Assembly (NCBI RefSeq): GCF_007859915.1
Contig: NZ_SJPM01000006.1
Span: forward strand, 248,001 to 312,000
DNA: 64,000 bases
Direction: 5' to 3'
DNA from: Neorhodopirellula pilleata
GTDB taxonomy: Bacteria; Planctomycetota; Planctomycetia; Pirellulales; Pirellulaceae
Shown: positions 27,604-35,548 of the stretch, in pieces
How the letters are laid out: every line of letters starts with the position of its first letter
Position numbering within the stretch: the stretch's first letter is position 1
Program-made: the position numbers and the translations under genes
Notes under the pieces: generated by a model
Seen by the model: the letters and a program-made list of their open reading frames with translations, nothing else
The model's database searches: none
Told to the model about the DNA's origin: nothing

Positions 27604-27899
27604 TGAGGTGGCCTCTAGCAGGTGCGGCGAACAGGTGACGGCGAGCAGGTGACGGCGATAACGCAGGCCAACGCCTATGTCCGGTTTTGACCGGCCCTTC
27701 TTCAACGCCCGATGATCCGAAAAGTTTCGCTTCCGCAAAAGTTTGCTCGAAATTCCGCCGGGTTGGCAACGGGATCGACGCCAGTTCCGATGGTGCCCAC
27801 AATAATTAAGTGGGCGTTCCCCGATCCCGTTGGAGGACTGCTTTCGACCCGTTTTTTTCACTCCCCTCGATCTTTAGAGCCGACCGGCCGAGTCCCCCC

Positions 27900-28862
27900 A
27901 TGAATGTGACCGACTTTCTCGAAACCCATTTTCGCCACTTCAACGCCCGCGAACTTCGCGACGCGGCCCGAGCCTATGGGCAATTTGTCACCGACGGCGG
28001 GAAGATGATGATCACCCTTGCGGGTGCCATGAGTACCGGCGAATTGGGCCTTTCCTTAGCCGAAATGATCCGTCAAAACAAAGTCCACGCGATCACTTGC
28101 ACCGCCGCAAATCTGGAGGAAGATCTGTTCAACTTGGTCGCTCATGACGAATACCGAACGATCCAGGATTGGCGTGCCCTGTCGGTCGACGACGAAGTCA
28201 AGCTTCGTGACGAAGGCTTCAACCGCGTGACCGACACCTGTATTCCCGAAACGGTGATGCGGCATTTGGAGCATCGTTTGACCAAACTTTGGGTTCAACA
28301 GGCGACCAAAAAGGAAGGCTGGATGCCTGCCCAGTTCATGTTCGCGCTCCTTGACGACCCCAGTTTTGCCGAACACTTTCAAGTGCCACGCGAAAACAGT
28401 TGGGTTGCGGCCGCCAAAGACGCGGGCATCCCGATTTTTACCCCCGGCATCGAAGACTCCACCTTGGGAAATATCTACGCCGCCCGCGTTTATGATGGAA
28501 CCGTCCCCAATCATTCCGCCATCGTTTCGGGTACCGAACAGATGGAAACGTTGATCCGTTGGTACGAATCGACCAGCCAAGACGCACCGATCGGAATGTT
28601 CCAAATCGGCGGCGGCATCGCGGGCGACTTCCCGATCTGCGTCGTGCCGATCTTGAAACAAGACCTCGAAAAAGACACTCGGTTGTGGGGCTATTTCTGC
28701 CAGATCAGTGACGCCGTTACCAGCTATGGTGGCTACAGCGGAGCCGTCCCGAACGAAAAGATCACCTGGTACAAGCTCGATCCCGAATCGCCCAAGTTCA
28801 TGATCCAAAGCGACGCATCGATCTGCGCCCCGTTGATTTTTGCCCACATCTTGGGGTGGTAA
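27900..28862 (+). CDS. Deoxyhypusine synthase-like protein
   Basis: A protein of 320 aa from the ATG at 27900. It has the family's N-terminal GKMMITLAGAMSTGELGLSL, AITCTAANLEEDLFNLVAH, TPGIEDSTLGNIYA, IGGGIAGDFPICVVP, and near the C-terminus KITWYKL, whose Lys matches the catalytic Lys of deoxyhypusine synthase (SWGK in eukaryotes). In eukaryotes and archaea the enzyme moves aminobutyl from spermidine to eIF5A. Bacteria lack eIF5A, so bacterial homologues probably serve polyamine chemistry, for example homospermidine synthesis. It is transcribed divergently from the leucine-rich protein gene. Confidence 0.9.
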   Translation: MNVTDFLETHFRHFNARELRDAARAYGQFVTDGGKMMITLAGAMSTGELGLSLAEMIRQNKVHAITCTAANLEEDLFNLVAHDEYRTIQDWRALSVDDEVKLRDEGFNRVTDTCIPETVMRHLEHRLTKLWVQQATKKEGWMPAQFMFALLDDPSFAEHFQVPRENSWVAAAKDAGIPIFTPGIEDSTLGNIYAARVYDGTVPNHSAIVSGTEQMETLIRWYESTSQDAPIGMFQIGGGIAGDFPICVVPILKQDLEKDTRLWGYFCQISDAVTSYGGYSGAVPNEKITWYKLDPESPKFMIQSDASICAPLIFAHILGW

Positions 28863-28865
28863 TTC

Positions 28866-31268
28866 TTATTCGTTTTTAGCCTGACGAATCAAGAAATCGA
28901 CCAGCGGCTGGCAATGAAAGAACCCTGGCCAGAAACTATGACCCTGGCCTTGGATCTCCAGCAACTCGATGCGATCTCCCTTTCCAAGTGACTGATACGT
29001 TGCTTGCATGGTTTTCACATTCGGTTCGATCGGCACCACCTTGTCGTCGTCCCCGTGGATGACGAAGACCGGGATGTTCGCTTCGGCGAGCGTGGCGACC
29101 CGCTTGATCGGATTGAGCTGGTCTTGGCTTTGAAGCAAGTCCTGTTCACTCACCCCGTAAGCTGCCGCCGCTTTGGATGCTCCGGGGTAAGTCGTGAAGT
29201 CATAAACCGGGTAGATGCCGCCGATCCCCGCGACTCGGTCGGGATGTTCGATCGCCCAACTGCTCACCCACAAACCCCCGCGACTACGTCCCAAAAGCGC
29301 CGGTCGGTCCGAGTAACCGTCGGCAACCATCTTGTCATACAGCGCATCAAAAAATGGAAACGCGTGTGGGCTCCCGTACGCTTCCCCGACGTCGATACCC
29401 GCCACCGCGACTCCCGCGTCCAAGAACTGCTGATGCATCCAACTTTCCGCTGCATCCGGATAGCTTGGCAACGTCGGAGCATAGAAAATCCAAGGCTTGG
29501 ATTGATCCGAAACAAGAGGCTTGTTCGGTTTCATCAAAAAAGCGTGGCGACCGGCGATTTGCAATGTTTCTCCCCCGAGCAGAATTTGGTTGCGCCGGTT
29601 CGTGGCGGCTTCGCGGTTGGCGGGCACCGGTTGGATCTTGTGAGGATCTTTTCCGCTTGCTTTCGATCGCTCTTGATCGCCCAAGTCACTGGTGGCGAGT
29701 TCCAAGGATTTGGCATACTGCGCGTCCCAAGCGGCGACGAGTTCTTGCAGCTTGTCCGGTTGTACGATCGCCAAGTCGTTCGATTCGTTGCGATCGATCG
29801 CGAGGTTGTATAGTTCCCAAGGCTGATTCAGCGACGCGACCGCTTTGTAGTCGCCTACGCGAACCGCTTTGTGTCCGTCATGAAACCACCAGATCGACGG
29901 ATGATCGGCCGAAGACTCTCCATTGAACTCATCGACCAAACTGACCCCGGGAAGTTCCGGTGCCGATTCCGGAATTTCCGCACCGGCTATCTCAAGTAGC
30001 GTCGGGACGACATCGATCACGTGACTGGGGCGACGGCGGATTTCACCCTTGGACGAAATGCCGCTCGGCCACGAAACGAGAAACGGTGTGGAGATGCCGC
30101 CTTCGTGCGTCCAAGTCTTGTGACGTCGAAAGGGCGTGTTGCTGACCGTGGACCACCCCGGACCGAGACAGAGATAGGTTTCCGCCGAACCCATCGGGGC
30201 GTTCGGATTGTGCCCATCGTCGCGGACCATAATCTCCGCGCTCGCGCCGTTATCGGACAAGAACATCACAAGAGTATTGTCCCACCGCCCCATGCTTTTG
30301 ATTTGGTCGAACACGCGGCCGATTTCGATGTCCATCCTATGAACCATTGCGGCGTGGATGGCCATCTTGGTTGCCTGAAACTCCTGTTGCTCGGCCGTCA
30401 ATTGATTCCAAGGTAATGGGCGATTGATTTCACCTCCACCGAGTTGTTCGATCGCATCGGGGAAATCGTACGGCGGTCCGAGCGTTCGTTCGGTGGCTGA
30501 CGTCCGCATGACTGCGGTCGGATCGAGCAAACCGAGCGACTGTTGTCGCCGCCAACGTTGAGCCCGGATCACATCCCAGCCCGCCTGATACGTTTCGCGG
30601 TATTGTTCAATGTCCTCGGGCAACGCATGCAAGGGAAAGTGCGGCGCGGCAAACGCGAGGTAGTGAAAAAACGGGGCGTCGAGATGTTCGGCTGCGTGCC
30701 CGGCGAGCGTCGACGTGACGTGATCGGCTAGGGCGATCGTAGCGTAAAAATCCGTGTTCTTCTCGACTGCGGGTAATGGCACATCGTCGAGGTAGTGCCG
30801 CGTCGGGTTGAAGAATCGCCCTTGATCAGCGACGTAATACGAGCGATCGAATCCGTTTTGCAATGGCATCCCGTCGATGTGCCACTTGCCGGTGTGATAA
30901 GAACGATAACCGGCTGACTTCAAATAGCGCGGCAACAACTCGGCCCAAGCGGGACGTTTTCCTCGATTTCCTCCACCGGACGGAAGGCCCAATACGGTAT
31001 CACGCCGGATCGACTGCGCGTAATGTCCGGTCAACAACGCCCCGCGAGTCGGCCAACACCGGGCGGTGTTATAAAACTGCGAGAACCGCAACCCGTTCTC
31101 GGCGATCGAATTCAAATTCGGCGTAGCGATTTCGCCGCCATAACAAGCCAGATCGGAAAAGCCGAGGTCATCGGCCATGATCAAGAGAATGTTCGGTCGC
31201 TGCGGCTGCTCCGCGTGCGCCGACAACGAGACGAAAAGGCAACAAAGGCAAATGAATCGAATGAACAT
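28866..31268 (-). CDS. Secreted sulfatase fused to an alpha/beta hydrolase
   Basis: A protein of 800 aa with a signal peptide (FICLCCLFVSLSAHA). Residues 24-520 are a sulfatase: ILLIMADDLGFSDLACYGG (metal Asp pair), ARCWPTRGALLTGHY with Cys71 in the C-x-P-x-R motif that is converted to formylglycine, and VMFLSDNGASAEI. Residues about 545-800 are an alpha/beta hydrolase: PALLGRSRGGLWVSSWA (GxSxG nucleophile), FVIHGDDDKVVP (acid) and EIQGQGHSFWPGFFH (His). A single protein could remove sulfate and cleave an ester on the same polysaccharide. A fusion in this order is uncommon to my knowledge. It ends 3 bases from the convergent deoxyhypusine synthase-like gene. Confidence 0.92.
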   Translation of the reverse strand: MFIRFICLCCLFVSLSAHAEQPQRPNILLIMADDLGFSDLACYGGEIATPNLNSIAENGLRFSQFYNTARCWPTRGALLTGHYAQSIRRDTVLGLPSGGGNRGKRPAWAELLPRYLKSAGYRSYHTGKWHIDGMPLQNGFDRSYYVADQGRFFNPTRHYLDDVPLPAVEKNTDFYATIALADHVTSTLAGHAAEHLDAPFFHYLAFAAPHFPLHALPEDIEQYRETYQAGWDVIRAQRWRRQQSLGLLDPTAVMRTSATERTLGPPYDFPDAIEQLGGGEINRPLPWNQLTAEQQEFQATKMAIHAAMVHRMDIEIGRVFDQIKSMGRWDNTLVMFLSDNGASAEIMVRDDGHNPNAPMGSAETYLCLGPGWSTVSNTPFRRHKTWTHEGGISTPFLVSWPSGISSKGEIRRRPSHVIDVVPTLLEIAGAEIPESAPELPGVSLVDEFNGESSADHPSIWWFHDGHKAVRVGDYKAVASLNQPWELYNLAIDRNESNDLAIVQPDKLQELVAAWDAQYAKSLELATSDLGDQERSKASGKDPHKIQPVPANREAATNRRNQILLGGETLQIAGRHAFLMKPNKPLVSDQSKPWIFYAPTLPSYPDAAESWMHQQFLDAGVAVAGIDVGEAYGSPHAFPFFDALYDKMVADGYSDRPALLGRSRGGLWVSSWAIEHPDRVAGIGGIYPVYDFTTYPGASKAAAAYGVSEQDLLQSQDQLNPIKRVATLAEANIPVFVIHGDDDKVVPIEPNVKTMQATYQSLGKGDRIELLEIQGQGHSFWPGFFHCQPLVDFLIRQAKNE

Positions 31269-31391
31269 CGCAAAACTTGGTGAGGAATCGAAGCAAGAGA
31301 ATGGATGTCATTCTAATCGATTTGAATCGTCAATCGGGCGTCCGCGAATGGTTTTCCGTATCCGTTTTCGCATCACCATGTAACATGTCAC

Positions 31392-31559
31392 ATGAAAAAC
31401 CGTGATCGCAAAAAAGTATTGCCGCGAAAAACCTGTCCGGTTTGCGGTCGTGATTTCACTTGGCGAAAAAAATGGGCCAAGGATTGGCCGAGCGTCAAGT
31501 TCTGCAGCGAGCGCTGTCGTCGACAGGCAAAGTCTGGGCAGAACAATCCGTGCATTTGA
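31392..31559 (+). CDS. Small DUF2256 zinc-finger-like protein
   Basis: A 55-aa protein reading MKNRDRKKVLPRKTCPVCGR and continuing to a Cys-x3-Cys pair (FCSERCRR). The TCPVCGRDFTWRKKWAKDW and FCSERCRRQA blocks are the whole DUF2256 domain. It has two CxxC/CxxxC-like pairs able to bind one zinc. The function is unknown; the domain is found as a tiny stand-alone protein or fused to DUF3253 and is often near photolyase-related genes in other bacteria. It is too short for most gene-length cutoffs. Confidence 0.88.
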   Translation: MKNRDRKKVLPRKTCPVCGRDFTWRKKWAKDWPSVKFCSERCRRQAKSGQNNPCI

Positions 31560-31957
31560 TGCAGCGTATAGCCATTTGGCTTCAAGTCATTTCATGCTGG
31601 TCGGCGGTGGTACGGCTTCGCCAGGGTCAGGGGTACGGCTTCGCCAGGGTCAGACGCGGGATTCGGGATTGTCGGACGGTTTAAACCCGAATCCCGCGTC
31701 TGATCTTTGCTAAGCATCGCTTGCGATGCACCGCCAAACGCTTCGGGAAATCACAACGGCATACGTGAGCTGAACTTCACACCAAGTGCGGGCTTTCGTT
31801 TGAATGACGTCAATCTAGCACAAGTGCCTCGAAACGCACGCGAAAGAACTCTCGCATCGCCGTTTCGAGAGGTGTGACCCGATAGGCCAGCTGCTTGTCT
31901 GTTAAGATAACAGCCGCGACTTGGTTTTCATTTCTTGCCGTGTACCTAAAATTTGCC
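31560..31957. other. Repeat-bearing intergenic region
   Basis: No gene recognised. It contains two direct copies of a 22-base sequence (GGTACGGCTTCGCCAGGG core) at 31609-31630 and 31632-31653, then the inverted repeat at 31651-31702, then a CTAAGCATCGC fragment at about 31710 like the head of family R1. The last 150 bases should hold the promoter of the oxidoreductase gene, but no clear box was identified. Confidence 0.6.
31651..31702. repeat. Perfect 17-base inverted repeat
   Basis: Arms CAGACGCGGGATTCGGG at 31651-31667 and its exact reverse complement at 31686-31702, separated by 18 bases. It could form a strong hairpin. No T-run follows on either strand, so it is not a classic intrinsic terminator. 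Confidence 0.9.
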
Positions 31958-33151
31958 ATGGATCGTCGTCAATTGATTGTAACCGCTTCGGGGATCATTG
32001 CCTCGGGACTCGCCACCGGTGGCGTGAAAGCGGAACCTCAACTACCCAGCGACGAAGCTCCGTTGAAAGTGGCCATCATCGGCAGTACGGGCCGCGGCGA
32101 TTATGGTCACGGGCTTGATACGGTTTGGCAGCGACTCAAACAAACCACGATTGTGGCCGTCGCCGATGACAATTCGCGAGGTCTTTCGAGGGAACTCACC
32201 AAGTTAAACTTGCCATCAACGGCGGGGCACGTCGACTATCGCGAGATGCTCAGCCGAGTACGACCGGATATCGTTTCGGTCTGCCCGCGACATGTGGATC
32301 AACACCGTGACATGATCTTGGCGGCGATCGAGGCTGGTGCCCAAGGCGTCTATGTCGAAAAGCCGTTCGTCCGTTCACCCGCTGAAGCGGAACAAGTCTT
32401 GGCCGCTTGTCGAGAACACCGATCTCGCGTCGCCGTCGCGCACCGCAACCGATATCACCCCACGCTCAAAGTGATTGCCGACCTGTTGAGTCAAGGTCGG
32501 ATCGGTCGCTTATTGGAGATTCGCGGTCGTGGCAAAGGTGATCGTCGCGGTGGTGGCGAAGACCTTTGGGTGTTGGGGTCACACGTTTTGAACATGATGA
32601 CGTTCTTGGGTGGGCCACCCAAGTCCTGCTCGGCGGTGATGATGCAGGACGGTCGTCCGGTGGTTGCTTCTGACTTCCGCGAAGGCGCCGAAGGCCTCGG
32701 GCCGCTCGCGGGAAATCAACTGCACGCTCGGTTTGTGCTCGACGACGGCGTCATCGGTTACTTCGATTCGGTCGCCAACGACGGGACTCAAAACGAAGGA
32801 TTCGGTTTGCGATTGATCGGAAGCGAGGGCACCATCGCCATCTACGCCGACCGAAACCCTCTGGCGTTTCTTCAACCCGGCAATCCATTCGCCGCCGCCG
32901 ATCCGCCTCAGAAATGGTTACCGATCACGAGCGGCGGCGTCGATGTTCCTGAACCAGACCCGGACTTGATTCATCGCGTGATGCACCACGATGTAGCGGC
33001 GGCCGACTTGATCGACGCGATCAGGGAAAACCGCGAACCCCTATGCAATGCCACAGAAGCCGCTTTGACGGTGGAAATGATTTGCGGCGTCTTTGAATCT
33101 CACCGACAAGGCGGCAAATCGGTGGCGTTGGTTTCGCAGTTCAAATCCTAG
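31958..33151 (+). CDS. Gfo/Idh/MocA family oxidoreductase, exported
   Basis: A protein of 397 aa from the ATG at 31958, which begins a signal sequence with a basic start (MDRRQLIVTASGIIASGLAT). The Rossmann domain follows: LKVAIIGSTGRGDYGHGLD, IVAVADDNSRGL, and the family's VYVEKPFVRSPAEAEQVL containing the catalytic-site EKP. Then HRNRYHPTLKVIADLLSQG and the C-terminal substrate domain. These enzymes oxidise or epimerise sugars with NAD(P); planctomycetes encode many exported copies. The stop codon lies inside the left terminal repeat of the element at 33148-33417. Confidence 0.92.
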   Translation: MDRRQLIVTASGIIASGLATGGVKAEPQLPSDEAPLKVAIIGSTGRGDYGHGLDTVWQRLKQTTIVAVADDNSRGLSRELTKLNLPSTAGHVDYREMLSRVRPDIVSVCPRHVDQHRDMILAAIEAGAQGVYVEKPFVRSPAEAEQVLAACREHRSRVAVAHRNRYHPTLKVIADLLSQGRIGRLLEIRGRGKGDRRGGGEDLWVLGSHVLNMMTFLGGPPKSCSAVMMQDGRPVVASDFREGAEGLGPLAGNQLHARFVLDDGVIGYFDSVANDGTQNEGFGLRLIGSEGTIAIYADRNPLAFLQPGNPFAAADPPQKWLPITSGGVDVPEPDPDLIHRVMHHDVAAADLIDAIRENREPLCNATEAALTVEMICGVFESHRQGGKSVALVSQFKS

Positions 33152-33417
33152 CTGGACAGCGCCACTTTGGATGGGTTTTATCGTGATTCGAGAGATATTT
33201 GTACGCATCAGCCGTTTTGGCGTTAGCGGGCCGTTGATTTAATCGTTTAACGGCAAGCCAAAGGCGTCCGAGAAGCCACGAATCGACGCCTGCGGCTTGC
33301 CGTTAAACGATAAATGGTTGCGATACCACAAAAACAACAGAGCGTTAGCCACAGTTCCGACCGTAAAAACCGCGGCTAACGCCGTTCGGCTAATTCAAAG
33401 TGGCGCTGTCCAGCTAG
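33148..33417. repeat. 270-base element with 22-base terminal inverted repeats and nested palindromes (contains family R2)
   Basis: Exact 22-base terminal arms lie at 33148-33169 (CTAGCTGGACAGCGCCACTT...) and 33396-33417. A second, imperfect pair sits at 33210-33230 and 33371-33391 (AGCCG..GGCGTTAGC), and a third, exact 18-base pair at 33242-33259 and 33294-33311. The middle part carries the GTTGATTTAATCG head shared with the R2 copies at 37896 and 47345. No transposase is present and no target-site duplication is obvious. MITE-like in form. Confidence 0.9.
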
Positions 33418-33511
33418 ATTGAGGATAGGGGAAATTCCCATTATCCGGTACGATGTCGCGGGAAGTCCTGCGGTGGCTGCGGCCATCTCGAAATGCTTGG
33501 GAGATGCACGA

Positions 33512-35548
33512 ATGCTGCGATACGTACTTTCTAAATTGTTCTCAATCGGCGTTTTTGCGTCGTTGCTGGCGAATTTTGCAGTCGCAGCCGATACCACCGG
33601 CCTGGATTCCAAACTGCGCGATACCGAACCGCTCGATACCAAGCTAATTGTGTGGAACGATTTGACGCTTCGGGATCCGAGCGGCGAGGTCATCGAGCCC
33701 GGGATGGGAAATTGGACCGTTGTTTGTTTTCTTGGCACCGAGTGTCCGTTGGCGAAGCTTTATGGGGCGCGATTGCAGCGTTTGGCCGACGAATACGAAT
33801 CGGCGGGAGTTTCGTTTATCGGTGTCAATAGCAACACCCAGGATTCACCGAGCGACATCGCTCGATACGCAAAAGACTACAAGGTGAAGTTCCCGATCGC
33901 CAAGGACGCCGACCAATCCATCGTTAAAGCCTTCGACGCAACGCGGATTACCGAGGTCTTCGTCGTCGACCCGGTGGGAGCGATTCGTTATCAAGGCCGG
34001 ATCGATGATCAGTACCAACCCGGTATCGCGAAAGCGGAACCCTCGCAGCATGATTTGCGTGACGCGATCGAGGCGTTAGTTTCGGGGAAAAACGTTTCGC
34101 AACCGCTCACCGAAGCGGTCGGCTGTTTGATCACGCGCGTTCCGGACCGTAAGCCGACCATGGAGGAATCTCCGGGGCAAAGCTTGGTAACATTCAATCG
34201 CGACATCGCTCCGATCTTGAATGAACACTGCGTCGAGTGTCATCGTCCGGGAGAGATCGGGCCGTTTGAACTAAGCGATTACAACGAAATCGTAGGTTGG
34301 GGTGAGATGATGTTGGAAGTGATCGATCAAAAGCGGATGCCACCGTGGCACGCGGATCCAAACGTCGGTCATTTTGTCGGTGAGCGACGAATGCCGAGCG
34401 AGGCTCGTGACTTGATCGCACGCTGGATCGATGCCGGTATGCCCGAAGGCGACCCGGCGGATTTACCGCCTACGCCGGAGTGGAACGACGGTTGGCATTT
34501 GCCAACGAGTCCGGACGTCGAACTGGTGATGCGTGGTCGGCCTTTTGTCGTGCCCAGCGAAGGCGTGATCGAGTACCAGTATTACGTGGTGGACCCCGGT
34601 TGGGACGAAGACAAATGGATCTCGGCGGCACAAGTGGTTCCGGGCGATGCGGCGGTGGTTCACCATGGCATCGTGTTCGTTCGCCCGCCCGACGGAAGTG
34701 ATTCCAACGGTATCGGATGGCTGGGAGCCTATGTGCCCGGTCAACGAACACTGCCCATGCCAACCGGACACGCACGGCGTATTCCTGCCGGATCGAAACT
34801 CGTTTTTCAAATGCACTACACCCCCAATGGGAAACAAACACCTGACACAACCAGCGTGGGTGTATGGTTCGCCGATCCAGAGGAAGTCACCCACGAGGTG
34901 TACACCAACTTGGCCGTGAACCACGAGTTTGAGATTCCGCCGAATGCCAAAGATCATGTCGTGCGGATGCAAGCGGACTCGTTTCCTCCCAACAGTCGAT
35001 TGATGGGCGCGACGCCGCACATGCACTTGCGGGGACGGTCGTTCGAAATGACGGCGGTGCCCAAGGCCGGTGAACCGCGTGCATTACTACGAGTCCCGCA
35101 CTACGATTTCAATTGGCAACATTGGTACGCATTTGCCGAGCCGATCGAACTGAACAAGATCGAATCGCTCGACATGTCGGTGATGTTCGACAATTCGGGC
35201 CGAAACCCGACCAACCCGAATCCTCAAGAATACGTCACGTGGGGCGATCAAACGTGGGAGGAAATGGCGATCGCGTTCTTCGACATCGCCATCCCGAGAG
35301 GCGGACCGCGAAGGTCCGTTAAAAAGAAGACACCGCCCTCCGCCGAAGAAGTTACGCAGAGAGAAAAGCAGATCGAGGCCGCAGTGGATAAGTTTCTCTC
35401 TGAAATGGATGCCGACGGAGACGGAATCGTCCAACGCGACGAAACGCCCGTGGTATTCCAACGGTTTGGTTTCAAGAAGATCGATCGAAACGGCGATTCC
35501 ATTCTTGATCGCGACGAGATCCGGCGGTCGGCGATAGCCCGTTTATGA
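33512..35548 (+). CDS. Redoxin-cytochrome c-copper monooxygenase-EF-hand multidomain protein
   Basis: A protein of 678 aa from the ATG at 33512, with a signal peptide (LFSIGVFASLLANFAVAA). Domains in order: a thioredoxin-fold AhpC/TSA-like redoxin (WTVVCFLGTECPLAKLYGA, residues about 60-190), a cytochrome c-like heme motif CVECH near residue 240, a copper type II ascorbate-dependent monooxygenase-like region (VVHHGIVFV, LVFQMHYTPNG, GATPHMHLRGRSF providing Cu ligands), and two C-terminal EF-hand loops (DADGDGIVQRDE, DRNGDSILDRDE). It is probably a periplasmic redox protein. It overlaps the MMPL gene by 4 bases. Confidence 0.88.
   Translation: MLRYVLSKLFSIGVFASLLANFAVAADTTGLDSKLRDTEPLDTKLIVWNDLTLRDPSGEVIEPGMGNWTVVCFLGTECPLAKLYGARLQRLADEYESAGVSFIGVNSNTQDSPSDIARYAKDYKVKFPIAKDADQSIVKAFDATRITEVFVVDPVGAIRYQGRIDDQYQPGIAKAEPSQHDLRDAIEALVSGKNVSQPLTEAVGCLITRVPDRKPTMEESPGQSLVTFNRDIAPILNEHCVECHRPGEIGPFELSDYNEIVGWGEMMLEVIDQKRMPPWHADPNVGHFVGERRMPSEARDLIARWIDAGMPEGDPADLPPTPEWNDGWHLPTSPDVELVMRGRPFVVPSEGVIEYQYYVVDPGWDEDKWISAAQVVPGDAAVVHHGIVFVRPPDGSDSNGIGWLGAYVPGQRTLPMPTGHARRIPAGSKLVFQMHYTPNGKQTPDTTSVGVWFADPEEVTHEVYTNLAVNHEFEIPPNAKDHVVRMQADSFPPNSRLMGATPHMHLRGRSFEMTAVPKAGEPRALLRVPHYDFNWQHWYAFAEPIELNKIESLDMSVMFDNSGRNPTNPNPQEYVTWGDQTWEEMAIAFFDIAIPRGGPRRSVKKKTPPSAEEVTQREKQIEAAVDKFLSEMDADGDGIVQRDETPVVFQRFGFKKIDRNGDSILDRDEIRRSAIARL

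Noticed and set aside
27604..27861. ATG-like start at 27861 for the leucine-rich protein
   Set aside because: The added leader is basic and unstructured, has no visible ribosome binding site and would leave almost no promoter space for the divergent gene. The TTG at 27603 has AGAGG at a good distance.
33148..33417. Complete insertion sequence
   Set aside because: There are exact terminal repeats but no transposase frame in 270 bases, so only a MITE-like element is claimed.
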